This document shows, piece by piece, positions 25,935 to 33,714 of a stretch of 57,704 nt of DNA (position 1 is its first letter; the number at the start of each line of letters is the position of its first letter). Under the pieces are notes generated by a model. That model saw only the letters and a list, made by a program, of their open reading frames with translations, was not told the origin of the DNA and did not search any database. Source of the DNA: DRGT01 sp035685445 (GTDB taxonomy: Archaea > Thermoproteota > Nitrososphaeria > Nitrososphaerales > Nitrosopumilaceae). The stretch is from the NCBI GenBank assembly GCA_035685445.1, contig DASSAK010000060.1, positions 1 to 57,704 on the forward strand, given 5' to 3'. Position numbers and translations under genes: made by a program.

Positions 25935-27284
25935 ATGGGAAAATTATTTGGAACAAATGGAATACGTGGAGTTTTTGGTGATGACTTAACTCTAGATTTT
26001 ATTCATGACATCACACTGTCAATTGCAACATACTTCAAAGAAGGACCAATTCTTGTTGGTTATGATGGACGAGATTCTAGTATAATAATTGCTAAAACAA
26101 TTTGTGCTGCCTTAAATTTTTCAGGATTAGATTCAAAAAATGCTGGTCTAGTTCCAACACCTTGTTTAGAATTTGCTACAAAAAATCTTGGATACAAAGG
26201 AGGCATTATGATAACAGCATCTCACAACCCTCCAAAATACAATGGAATAAAACCCGTTGCTAGTGATGGTGTAGAAATTTCACGTGAGGATGAATCTGTG
26301 ATTGAGGATATCTACTTTAATAAAAAATGGCAAAACAATGCTCAAAAATATGGCTCAACTGATGAGGAAAAAAGAGCAATTCAAGTTTATTTTGATGGAA
26401 TAAAATCCCATGTAGACATAGAAAGTATTATCTCAAAAAAATTCAAGGTTGTATTAGATCTTGGTAATGGCGCACAAGCTACCACTGCACCAAAATTTTG
26501 CAAAGAACTTGGCTGTGAAGTAATTACAATCAATGAAAACATTGATGGAATGTTTCCTGGCCGTGGTTCAGAACCAACTCCAGAAAATCTAAGTGAATTA
26601 TCAAAGTCTGTATTACAAAATAATGCTGACTTGGGTGTTGCATTTGACGGTGATGGTGACAGAAGTTTATTCTGTGATAATAAAGGAGAAATTTTAACTG
26701 GTGACAAATCTGCATTATTGTTATCACGATATCTTTTAGAAAAAAATCCAAATTCTACAGTTGTTACATGCATGAATTCAGGTTCTTCTATTGAATCTTT
26801 GACTAGACAAACTAACTCTAAAGTTGTTAGAACAAAGGTTGGAAGTGTAGAAGTATCAAGAAAGATGGTTCCAATAAACGCACTGATTGGATTTGAAGAA
26901 AATGGTGGATTCATGTTTGGTAAGCATAATCAGGTACGAGATGGAGTAATGACACTAGCTTTAATTCTTGATATGTTGGCCTCCTCTGATAAAACTATTT
27001 CAGAGCAAATTCAAACATTACCTCCTTCATTTACTACCAAAGACAAGATTTCATGTTCTAATGATGAAACTAAGAAAATAATTGCTACTCTAAAAGAACA
27101 ATATCCAAATGCTGATACAACTGAAGGAATTAAAATAACAATCGATGAAAAAAACTGGGTAATGATCAGACCAAGTGGTACTGAACCTATTGTAAGAATT
27201 TATGCAGAAGCTAGCTCACAAAAACAACTTGATAAGCTAATGTCAGAGTATATTCAAAAAATAAAATCAATCATTTCCAGATAA
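25935..27284 (+). CDS. glmM: phosphoglucosamine mutase / phosphomannomutase family
   Basis: 449 residues from ATG 25935 (MGKLFGTNGIRGVFGD); TTG 25917 would add six residues and is less likely. The catalytic phosphoserine motif TASHNPPKYNG lies near 90-100, the metal loop DGDGDRS near 232-238, the sugar-binding EENGG near 316-320, and the C-terminal phosphate loop RPSGTEPIVRIY. It isomerises hexose phosphates between positions 6 and 1 for glycan and S-layer sugar synthesis. The glucosamine, glucose or mannose preference cannot be fixed from sequence. Lies upstream of the L7Ae cluster. Confidence 0.9.
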   Translation: MGKLFGTNGIRGVFGDDLTLDFIHDITLSIATYFKEGPILVGYDGRDSSIIIAKTICAALNFSGLDSKNAGLVPTPCLEFATKNLGYKGGIMITASHNPPKYNGIKPVASDGVEISREDESVIEDIYFNKKWQNNAQKYGSTDEEKRAIQVYFDGIKSHVDIESIISKKFKVVLDLGNGAQATTAPKFCKELGCEVITINENIDGMFPGRGSEPTPENLSELSKSVLQNNADLGVAFDGDGDRSLFCDNKGEILTGDKSALLLSRYLLEKNPNSTVVTCMNSGSSIESLTRQTNSKVVRTKVGSVEVSRKMVPINALIGFEENGGFMFGKHNQVRDGVMTLALILDMLASSDKTISEQIQTLPPSFTTKDKISCSNDETKKIIATLKEQYPNADTTEGIKITIDEKNWVMIRPSGTEPIVRIYAEASSQKQLDKLMSEYIQKIKSIISR

Positions 27285-27286
27285 CA

Positions 27287-27294
27287 TATTTAAG
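27287..27294 (+). promoter_or_regulatory. TATA-like box of the L7Ae ribosomal cluster
   Basis: TATTTAAG, just past the phosphohexomutase stop, predicts a transcript start near 27317 and a leader of about 28 nt before the TTG start of L7Ae. The leader contains several ATGs and the GGTGAT ribosome site. Confidence 0.5.
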
Positions 27295-27307
27295 ACCAAT
27301 TGGAAGC

Positions 27308-27352
27308 ATGGAAAGAATGAAGATGATCCCAATGGGTGATGTAATTGGCTAA
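27308..27352 (+). CDS. possible 14-codon leader ORF overlapping the L7Ae start
   Basis: Reads MERMKMIPMGDVIG then TAA and overlaps the TTG start of L7Ae by 8 nt in another frame. In-frame ATGs at 27317, 27323 and 27332 mean part of it could be translated whichever base the transcript begins with. It includes the GGTGAT ribosome site of L7Ae, so its translation would pass over that site. It may be chance or may couple and tune L7Ae translation. No peptide homology is claimed. Confidence 0.3.
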   Translation: MERMKMIPMGDVIG

Positions 27353-27731
27353 GCCTTATTATGTAAAATTTGAAACGCCAGAAGATTTGGTAAACCCAAT
27401 TCTAGAAGCAATTAGAGTTGCTACTGAAAGTGGTAAGGTCCGAAAAGGAACCAATGAGGCAACAAAAGCTATTGAACGTGGTACTAGTAAACTAATTGTT
27501 ATTGCTGAAGATGTTGAACCACCTGAGGTTGTAGCTCATCTTCCAATTCTCTGTGAAGAACAAGGAGCAGCATATGCCTTTGTTCCAAGCAAACAAGAAC
27601 TTGGAAAGGCATTAGGAATTGATATTACCTCTGCAGCAGCTGCAATACTAGATTCTGGTGATGCACAGCATATCATTGATCAAGTAGTCTCATCAATTGC
27701 TAAAATTAAAGGTGGAAAGTCTGATCAATGA
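27345..27731 (+). CDS. rpl7ae: 50S ribosomal protein L7Ae
   Basis: 128 residues from TTG 27345, with the ribosome site GGTGAT 4 nt upstream. The signature LIVIAEDVEPPEVVAHLPILCEE (about 50-72) and the RKGTNEATKAIERG segment are standard. L7Ae binds kink-turns in rRNA, in C/D and H/ACA guide RNAs and in RNase P, so it would also be the expected binder of any guide-type small RNA here. First gene of the L7Ae-S28e-L24e-Ndk-aIF5B cluster, overlapping S28e by 4 nt. Confidence 0.96.
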   Translation: MAKPYYVKFETPEDLVNPILEAIRVATESGKVRKGTNEATKAIERGTSKLIVIAEDVEPPEVVAHLPILCEEQGAAYAFVPSKQELGKALGIDITSAAAAILDSGDAQHIIDQVVSSIAKIKGGKSDQ

Positions 27732-27940
27732 GTACAGAAACTGAAACAGTAACCCCTGCTGAGGTTATTCAAATTGTTGGACGAACCGGTATTGCTGGTG
27801 AAGTAATTCAAGTTAGAGTAAAAATTATGGAAGGAAAAGACAAAGGACGAATTCTTACAAGAAATGTAAAAGGTTCTGTTAGAATGAATGACATCTTAAT
27901 GCTTCGTGAAACAGAAAGAGAAGCAAAGAAGATCAAATAG
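27728..27940 (+). CDS. rps28e: 30S ribosomal protein S28e
   Basis: 70 residues. The blocks VIQIVGRTGIAGEVIQVRVK and the C-terminal RNVKGSVRMNDILMLRETERE are diagnostic for S28e. The ATG overlaps the L7Ae stop as ATGA, so translation is coupled. It is followed after 10 nt by L24e. S28e sits at the small-subunit platform near the mRNA exit. Confidence 0.96.
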   Translation: MSTETETVTPAEVIQIVGRTGIAGEVIQVRVKIMEGKDKGRILTRNVKGSVRMNDILMLRETEREAKKIK

Positions 27941-27950
27941 GTGATTTGTT

Positions 27951-28151
27951 GTGAGCCTTTTAGTAAAACCTTGTAGTTTTTGTGATAGACCTGTTGCTAA
28001 GGGTTCTGGCACCATGCTTGTGAAAAATGATGGAACTGTTTTCTGGTTTTGTTCTGCAAAATGTAAAAAAAATATGCTAGAATTAAAACGTGATCCAAGA
28101 AAACTAAAGTGGACAAAAAAGTACGTCAAAGGCGGAATTAGAAAGAAGTAA
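27951..28151 (+). CDS. rpl24e: 50S ribosomal protein L24e
   Basis: 66 residues with the zinc-binding pattern CSFCDRPVAKGSG and WFCSAKCKKNM, and the basic LKRDPRKLKWTKKYVKGG segment typical of L24e. The start is GTG 27951, preceded by GGTGATTT after the S28e stop. It is two nt from the ndk start, the conserved archaeal order. A second start candidate is not seen. Confidence 0.95.
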   Translation: MSLLVKPCSFCDRPVAKGSGTMLVKNDGTVFWFCSAKCKKNMLELKRDPRKLKWTKKYVKGGIRKK

Positions 28152-28153
28152 CC

Positions 28154-28555
28154 TTGACAGAACAAACATTGATAGTATTAAAACCAGATTCGGTAGAACG
28201 AAATCTAATTGGTGAAATTTTATCTAGATTTGAAAAATCAAATTTTAAAATTGCAAAATTACAAAAAATGAATTACACAAAACAAATGGCTGAAGAATTT
28301 TATTCAGCTCACAAAGAAAAACCATTTTTTGGCGAACTAACTTCGTATATTACTTCGGGTCCTGTTGTTGCTGCAGTACTTGAAGGAGAAAATGTTATTG
28401 CAAAAACTCGTGAAATTAATGGCGCTACAGATCCTAAAAAAGCTGAAAAAGGCTCAATTCGCGGTGATTTTGGAATAGATATTACAAAAAACACAATTCA
28501 CGCGTCTGATTCTCAGCAAAGTTTTGAAAAGGAAGTGAAGGTAGTATTTCCGTGA
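28154..28555 (+). CDS. ndk: nucleoside diphosphate kinase
   Basis: 133 residues from TTG 28154. Transfers phosphate between nucleoside tri- and diphosphates through a phosphohistidine, here H116 in NTIHASDS. Other family blocks: LIVLKPDSVERNLIGEI and GATDPKKAEKGSIRGDFG. Part of the ribosomal cluster, directly after L24e and 3 nt before aIF5B. It is slightly shorter than the 140-150 residues common in other domains, as is usual in archaea. Confidence 0.95.
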   Translation: MTEQTLIVLKPDSVERNLIGEILSRFEKSNFKIAKLQKMNYTKQMAEEFYSAHKEKPFFGELTSYITSGPVVAAVLEGENVIAKTREINGATDPKKAEKGSIRGDFGIDITKNTIHASDSQQSFEKEVKVVFP

Positions 28556-28558
28556 TTA

Positions 28559-30343
28559 ATGTTGCAAATCAGACAACCAATTGTGGCAGTACTTGGCCAC
28601 GTAGATTCTGGAAAAACTTCACTTCTTGATAGGATTCGAGGTACAGGTGTTCAAGGAAGAGAAGCAGGAGGAATAACCCAACACATTGGTGCAAGTTTTC
28701 TTCCAACTGAAACAATCAAAAAAACTTGTGGAACATTATACAAAAAACTAGAACAATCAGAACAACAAATTCCAGGGATTTTAGTAATTGACACCCCAGG
28801 ACACGAAGTATTTACAAACCTTCGTGCACGTGGAGGCTCAGCTGCCGACATTGCTATACTAGTTGTTGATGTAAACCGTGGCTTTCAACCACAAACAAAT
28901 GAAAGTCTAAAAATTTTAGAAAGCAGAAAGGTTCCTTTTGTTGTTGCATTAAACAAAACAGACCAGCTTTCGGGATGGAGGCCAACTGAAACTCCATTCA
29001 TCTCACAAGCAGTCAAAGAACAAGATGCTTCAATGCAGACTATGCTTGATGAAAAAATCTATGATGTGGTTGGAACACTATCAATTCTCGGATATCAGTC
29101 TGAAGCATTTTGGCGAGTTCAAGACTATAAAAAAGAAATTGCCATTGTTCCAATTAGTGCAAAAACTGGAGTTGGCGTACCTGAACTTTTAGCAGTACTT
29201 GTTGGATTGACGCAACAATACTTGAAAAAAAGACTAGACCAAAAAGAAAAAGAAACACGTGGAATTGTTTTAGAAGTAAAAGAAGAGGTTGGTTTAGGCC
29301 AAACAGCAAATGTCATACTTGTTGACGGCTCTATAAAAAAAGATGATACTATCGTTGTTGCAAAACGAGACTCTGTAATTGTAACAAAACCAAAAGCAAT
29401 TCTGTTGCCAAAACCCCTTGATGAAATGCGCGATCCTAGAGACAAATTTAAACCAGTTGATCAGGTGCAGGCCGCAGCTGGAATAAAGATTGCATCGCCT
29501 GATCTTGAAGGAGTATTGCCTGGGAGTACATTATATGTTGCAACAAACGAAGAAGAAGTTTCTGAATTTAAGAAAAAAATAGAGTCTGAAATGAAGTCTG
29601 TCTTTATTGAAAAAGAAACTGACGGTGTAATTCTAAAATGTGATACAATTGGTTCACTAGAAGCAATCACTGAAATGCTAAAGCGAGAACAAGTACCTGT
29701 AGCAAAAGCAGACATTGGACCTGTTAATAGGCGTGATGTAATGGAGGCCAAAGCCATAAAAGAAAATGATAGACATCTTGGAGTAATTTTATCGTTTAAT
29801 GTGAAAATACTTTCTGACGCAAAAGAGGAATCAGAAAGCAACCATATCAAAATATTTGATGAAAATGTAATTTACAATTTAATTGATAATTACACAAAGT
29901 GGGTTTCAGATGATACTGCACATGAAGAAGATGCAATATTTGCAGAACTAACTCCAATTGCTAAATTTACCTTTCTAAAGGGATATGTATTTCGAAACAA
30001 CAATCCTGCAGTATTTGGAATTCGTGTTGACGTTGGAGAATTAAAACAAAAGGTGCAGTTTATGAGAAAGGATGGAAAAAAAATTGGCATTGTCCACCAA
30101 TTACAACATGAAGGAAAAACTGTAGAGTCTGCAAAAACAGGTCAAGAAGTTGCATGCTCTGTTCAAGATATTACTATTGGTCGACAAATTCAAGAAGAAG
30201 ACGAGTTTTATACCCTCCCGAATTCAAGTGAAGCAAAACAACTGCTTAATCGATTTGCATCAAAGCTAAGTCCTGAACAATTTGCATTGTTAAATGAGAT
30301 CATAGAAATTCAACGTAAAAAGGATCCTGCTTACGCATATTAA
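28559..30343 (+). CDS. infB: translation initiation factor aIF5B
   Basis: 594 residues; GTPase promoting subunit joining. G1 GHVDSGKTS (about 15-23), G3 DTPGHE (about 79-84) and G4 NKTD (about 136-139) are intact. The EF-Tu-like domain 2 (GLGQTANVILVDGSI) and the C-terminal domain that contacts initiator tRNA follow (KFTFLKGYVFRNNNPAVFGIRV). Length matches archaeal IF5B. Last gene of the L7Ae cluster. No intein interrupts the GTPase domain. Confidence 0.96.
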   Translation: MLQIRQPIVAVLGHVDSGKTSLLDRIRGTGVQGREAGGITQHIGASFLPTETIKKTCGTLYKKLEQSEQQIPGILVIDTPGHEVFTNLRARGGSAADIAILVVDVNRGFQPQTNESLKILESRKVPFVVALNKTDQLSGWRPTETPFISQAVKEQDASMQTMLDEKIYDVVGTLSILGYQSEAFWRVQDYKKEIAIVPISAKTGVGVPELLAVLVGLTQQYLKKRLDQKEKETRGIVLEVKEEVGLGQTANVILVDGSIKKDDTIVVAKRDSVIVTKPKAILLPKPLDEMRDPRDKFKPVDQVQAAAGIKIASPDLEGVLPGSTLYVATNEEEVSEFKKKIESEMKSVFIEKETDGVILKCDTIGSLEAITEMLKREQVPVAKADIGPVNRRDVMEAKAIKENDRHLGVILSFNVKILSDAKEESESNHIKIFDENVIYNLIDNYTKWVSDDTAHEEDAIFAELTPIAKFTFLKGYVFRNNNPAVFGIRVDVGELKQKVQFMRKDGKKIGIVHQLQHEGKTVESAKTGQEVACSVQDITIGRQIQEEDEFYTLPNSSEAKQLLNRFASKLSPEQFALLNEIIEIQRKKDPAYAY

Positions 30344-30458
30344 CGATCATAATATTATTTTACATATCACTAATCTTCACGAATTCTCATTTTTTTGTTT
30401 ATGATTTTGTAAAATTGAACAAACTCATATTTTTCATTAAAAACGAGAGAAAGTTTTA

Positions 30459-31460
30459 GTGAAAAAAGTTCAGATAACTGGATTGTTTGCATTAATATTA
30501 GTTGGAATAGTTGTTAATCAAACGGATTTTGCTTTTGCAGAAACAATTCCAGAATTTGCTAGTGGGACTGTTGTCTTTTTGAGTAGTACTACAGAAGTTT
30601 GCCACGTTCCACCAGGAAATCCAGCAAATGCACACACAATTGTGATCGGAAATTCTGCAATACCTGCTCATATCTCTCATGGTGATGAAATTATTGGTAA
30701 GCCCTGTCCTGATAATGAAATAAACATTTCAGAATTTTCTACAGCTGAAGTTGTCATAAGTAGTTCCACGCTTGAAAAAGCTAAGGAAATTATGGAGTCA
30801 ATAAGAATGGAATTAGATCTAAGTTCTGGTTCTAAGGTTGGACCCGCAGTTTCTCAGGCTGCACAATTGCACAAATGGTTCGCCCACGAAGATAAGTCCA
30901 TAAAAAAAGAATTCCAAATGGAATTTAAACAATTCATCAAAGATGTAAAGTCTATTCTGAAAGTTGGTCAAGGCGCCGCAGAAAAGGATGCTATCAACGA
31001 ACTAGAAAAAACTGAATTAAAAATAAAGATGCAAATAGAAAAAGATGAAAAAGAAGAAAAAACTAAGGATAAAATAAAAACTGCAATTCAACTTCATGAC
31101 ACAAAAGTTGAATTGCAAAATATAAAAAATCAGATAGCAATTGAAAAACTCAAATTTAAAAATGACAATAAAGAACTTGAATCTCTTAAAGAAATTGAGT
31201 TAAAATTGTTAAAACAAACTCTAATTTTCGAGGCAAAATCAAATAATGAAAAGATAACTCCTGAATTGATAAAATCAATAGAAGAAAAGGCTACTGAAAA
31301 AGTAAAAGAAAACCATAATGATAGTTCAGAAAAAGGTAATTCTGATAATGGAAAAGGAAACGGCAAAGACAATAACAAATCAAATAATGGAAAAGGAAGC
31401 GACAAAAAATCAGATAAATCTAAAGGAAATAATGGAAAAAGCAAAGGCAAAAAGAAATAG
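30459..31460 (+). CDS. secreted protein with a CHxPPGNP...HGD module and Lys/Asn/Gly tail
   Basis: 333 residues from GTG 30459. A signal peptide (about 1-28, ending AFA) is followed by a short Cys/His module: VCHVPPGNPANAHTI ... IPAHISHGDEIIGKPC. This pattern recurs in secreted proteins of many prokaryotes and may bind metal. The middle (about 110-275) is helical and charged. The last 45 residues are a basic low-complexity tail of Lys, Asn, Gly, Asp and Ser (GNGKDNNKSNNGKG). Exported, possibly cell-surface or polyanion-binding. No close family name can be given. Confidence 0.75.
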   Translation: MKKVQITGLFALILVGIVVNQTDFAFAETIPEFASGTVVFLSSTTEVCHVPPGNPANAHTIVIGNSAIPAHISHGDEIIGKPCPDNEINISEFSTAEVVISSSTLEKAKEIMESIRMELDLSSGSKVGPAVSQAAQLHKWFAHEDKSIKKEFQMEFKQFIKDVKSILKVGQGAAEKDAINELEKTELKIKMQIEKDEKEEKTKDKIKTAIQLHDTKVELQNIKNQIAIEKLKFKNDNKELESLKEIELKLLKQTLIFEAKSNNEKITPELIKSIEEKATEKVKENHNDSSEKGNSDNGKGNGKDNNKSNNGKGSDKKSDKSKGNNGKSKGKKK

Positions 31461-31463
31461 AAA

Positions 31464-31613
31464 CTAAACTGAATTATAAAAAATCACTAAAGCAGCAATA
31501 ATTCCAATAACTATTGGAAAATACCATTTAGGAACTCTTTTTGGTTTGCCAGCAGAAAACAAAGAATCTTTTCCATTATTTGGCCTCACAGTATAATTAC
31601 GAACTAGTGTCAT
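31464..31613 (-). CDS. small membrane protein, 49 residues
   Basis: Read from ATG 31613 to TAG 31464. The N-terminal half is polar and basic (MTLVRNYTVRPNNGKD..., KPKRVPKWYF) and the C-terminal half is one hydrophobic helix (PIVIGIIAALVIFY). It starts 10 nt after the stop of the secreted protein gene on the same strand, with a GTGGTAA sequence just before the ATG, so it is probably third in an operon with the cupredoxin at 32.2 kb. The positive-inside rule predicts the N-terminus in the cytoplasm. Function unknown. Confidence 0.58.
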   Translation of the reverse strand: MTLVRNYTVRPNNGKDSLFSAGKPKRVPKWYFPIVIGIIAALVIFYNSV

Positions 31614-31623
31614 TTACCACTTT

Positions 31624-32142
31624 CTAACAAGAAAAGTCAGTTCTATCTTTCATCATATTGTAAAAATCAAAACCGGTATATTGCTGTGAAATAGTATATG
31701 GAATTACACCAATGATTGGCGAATCAACATTTGTTACAACAAACATCTTTGTAGGATCAATTCTAATGGGCTGATCACCACTAAATTCTCCATCTAGATG
31801 TAAGAAAAGATATTGTGCATCAACAAAAAAATCAGATCTAAATTCACCTTCAATTATTGTTGAGGATTGTGGAGGAATTGTCTCATGAGTTGCTGTAACT
31901 GTACCTTTCTGCTCATCATCATAAAATATCACAATCTCAAATTTGTCTATATTTACATAAAATGGCAGTGAATTACACATGGAAATTTTTCCATTGTTCA
32001 TCAAATCAAAATAAGCAAATTTTCCCTCCTCCGCAGATGCAATTTGAAGATTATAAATTGCAAACACATTCCAAAGTGAATATCCTAAAGTTCCTGCAAT
32101 AACAATGGAAGCAATAATGACAATTACAGTGTGCTTGTTCAT
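31624..32142 (-). CDS. membrane-anchored extracytoplasmic protein, unknown function
   Basis: 172 residues with one N-terminal helix (about 5-27) and an outside beta-rich domain. The strand-rich stretch FAYFDLMNNGKISMCNSLPFYVNIDKFEIVIFYDD (a family-like block near 43-77) recalls LEA/WHy-type sandwich domains with a paired VTATHETIPPQSSTIIEGEF segment. Two cysteines only, one of them the last residue. It follows the cupredoxin gene by 7 nt, so it may work with that copper protein, but no copper motif is present. Confidence 0.65.
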   Translation of the reverse strand: MNKHTVIVIIASIVIAGTLGYSLWNVFAIYNLQIASAEEGKFAYFDLMNNGKISMCNSLPFYVNIDKFEIVIFYDDEQKGTVTATHETIPPQSSTIIEGEFRSDFFVDAQYLFLHLDGEFSGDQPIRIDPTKMFVVTNVDSPIIGVIPYTISQQYTGFDFYNMMKDRTDFSC

Positions 32143-32149
32143 TTGTTAT

Positions 32150-32740
32150 CTAAGAAACTTGTACTGTTCCTTTCATCCAGGGATGAACCATACAGAAGTA
32201 TTCATAGGTTCCAGCTTCATCAAATATGTGTGAAAATGTAGTTCCTGACATAAACAAACTACTATCAAATATTCCATCTGGACCATCTGTTGGATTTCCA
32301 CTTGTAACAGTATGAGCTGCAGAATCACCATTGTTCCAAATTACCTCCCCTTCAACTGCTATTGAAACTTCATAGGGAATGAAACACTCGTTAGTTTCTT
32401 CACATCCAGGAACACCAGAACCTTCTGCAACATTTACCTCAACTAAATCAGGCAATGATGGTTTTTCTTCAACCTTCATTGGTTCTGGCTCAGCTTCAAA
32501 TTCATCAACTGAAATACTTTCTTTTAATTCAACTGAAAATTCCTCTTCCATGATATCTTTATCTTCTGGCGCTGGAACTGACATGGAAGTAGTTGGTTCT
32601 TTGATCGAAATTGATTCAGAAATTTCTGCAACATGTGTAGATTTTGGTACACTTATGTCATCAGGAGAAGCAGCAATTAGGGCCAAAACCCCTGCAACAA
32701 GAAAAATCATCACTCCAATAATCCAAATCTCTAGCCTCAT
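32150..32740 (-). CDS. membrane-anchored plastocyanin-like cupredoxin
   Basis: 196 residues: N-terminal anchor helix (about 4-22), a Glu/Pro/Val/Ser-rich acidic spacer (about 30-95), then one cupredoxin domain with AAHTVTSGNPTDGPDG and CMVHPWMKGTVQV. Copper ligands are His (AAHTV), Cys, His and Met of the last motif, as in plastocyanin. The domain is very similar to the second domain of the cupredoxin in the oxidase operon. It likely carries electrons outside the membrane between copper enzymes. Leads a three-gene string with the next two minus-strand genes. Confidence 0.88.
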   Translation of the reverse strand: MRLEIWIIGVMIFLVAGVLALIAASPDDISVPKSTHVAEISESISIKEPTTSMSVPAPEDKDIMEEEFSVELKESISVDEFEAEPEPMKVEEKPSLPDLVEVNVAEGSGVPGCEETNECFIPYEVSIAVEGEVIWNNGDSAAHTVTSGNPTDGPDGIFDSSLFMSGTTFSHIFDEAGTYEYFCMVHPWMKGTVQVS

Positions 32741-32784
32741 GTTGAATCGAGTTTCTTTTTAGGCATTGATAAAGTATTCTAAAT

Positions 32785-33099
32785 TTGATACAGCTTTTAC
32801 CATTATATCAGAAAATATTTAGTCAATCTATCAAAGACAAAAAATGTAATTTCTCAACATTGAATGAATCTTGGGAAAAATCATATGATATTCTTAATGA
32901 GGCAAATGACAAAATTTCAAAAAATAACAAAAGTGTAAAAAAAATTCTAAATAAACCAAATCTTTCAAAAGAGGATCACAAAAAAATCAAGGAATTATTG
33001 GATGCAGAGGCTGATATTCGAAATAAAGCCTTAGAAAAGGTTGAAAAAATACACCGTGAAAAAACCAAAAACTTTGAACAAGAATGGGCAGATTCTTAA
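32785..33099 (+). CDS. small helical protein, unknown function
   Basis: 104 residues from TTG 32785, no good ATG. Mostly charged helix (NDKISKNNKSVKKILNK, KKIKELLDAEADIRNKALEK), compatible with a small coiled-coil or helical bundle. No membrane segment. Lysine-rich composition fits a nucleic-acid or ribosome-associated protein, but that is only composition. It lies divergent from the cupredoxin gene (44 nt) and upstream of archease. The start codon is uncertain. Confidence 0.5.
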   Translation: MIQLLPLYQKIFSQSIKDKKCNFSTLNESWEKSYDILNEANDKISKNNKSVKKILNKPNLSKEDHKKIKELLDAEADIRNKALEKVEKIHREKTKNFEQEWADS

Positions 33100-33193
33100 A
33101 AAAGACTAACTATTTTTAAAAAATAAATGGTTTAGCGTAGACAATTTTTGCTTATTCTAGTTATTAATAGCTGGAATTGTATCAAAAGAATAA

Positions 33194-33610
33194 TTGAGTA
33201 TACAATATTTAGAGCATGCAACTGATGCGTTTGTTGAAGTAACTGCTTCTAGTCTTGATGATGCATTTACACTAGCGGGGCAATCTGTTGTAGACATCAC
33301 ACTTGATAGAAAGACAATTGAAGAAAAAGAGGAACGACAAATTGTAGTTTCAGGAAAAGATCTAAGACATCTACTCCTTAATTGGCTTGAAGAAGTAAAT
33401 TATCAATTAATTACAGAGGGATTTGCAATTGCAAGATTCTCGCTTGATATTTCAAAACAATCTGAGTATGAATTAAAATCTGCAATCTATGGAGAACCAA
33501 TAGATTTGAAAAAACATCACTTTAAGGTAGAAATTAAAGCACCTACATTTCACATGATGGAAATAAAACAAAATGGTCAAGTGACGATGAGATTTTTACT
33601 TGATTTGTAA
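33194..33610 (+). CDS. archease (SHS2-domain RNA ligase activator)
   Basis: 138 residues from TTG 33194. The opening YLEHATDAFVEVTASSLDDAF carries the family's histidine/aspartate pair for metal binding. LLLNWLEEVNYQLITEG and the end VEIKAPTFHMMEIKQNG also match archease. It helps the RtcB tRNA-splicing ligase turn over by guanylation. None of the four tRNAs here has an intron, so its partner must act on other tRNAs or RNAs. Its stop lies inside a 24-nt palindrome. Confidence 0.9.
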   Translation: MSIQYLEHATDAFVEVTASSLDDAFTLAGQSVVDITLDRKTIEEKEERQIVVSGKDLRHLLLNWLEEVNYQLITEGFAIARFSLDISKQSEYELKSAIYGEPIDLKKHHFKVEIKAPTFHMMEIKQNGQVTMRFLLDL

Positions 33611-33627
33611 TTTAATTAAATTACAAA
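33604..33627. repeat. 24-nt perfect palindrome at the archease stop codon
   Basis: The sequence TTTGTAATTTAA joins its exact reverse complement TTAAATTACAAA, with the archease TAA inside the left half. It can form a 10-base-pair-plus AT-only hairpin. It may help end the archease transcript or bind a dimeric regulator. AT-rich composition makes palindromes of some length less surprising here, though 24 exact bases is long. Confidence 0.4.
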
Positions 33628-33714
33628 ATTCGTGCGTAAATTAACACAACACTAAGGATTTATCAGTAACAAAGATGAGCAATTGCTTATTAGTAAAACC
33701 CCAAACACTGCATA

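Noticed and set aside
26387..26914. 175-codon frame antisense to the phosphohexomutase
   Set aside because: Fully inside a clear gene on the other strand, no motif, no promoter.
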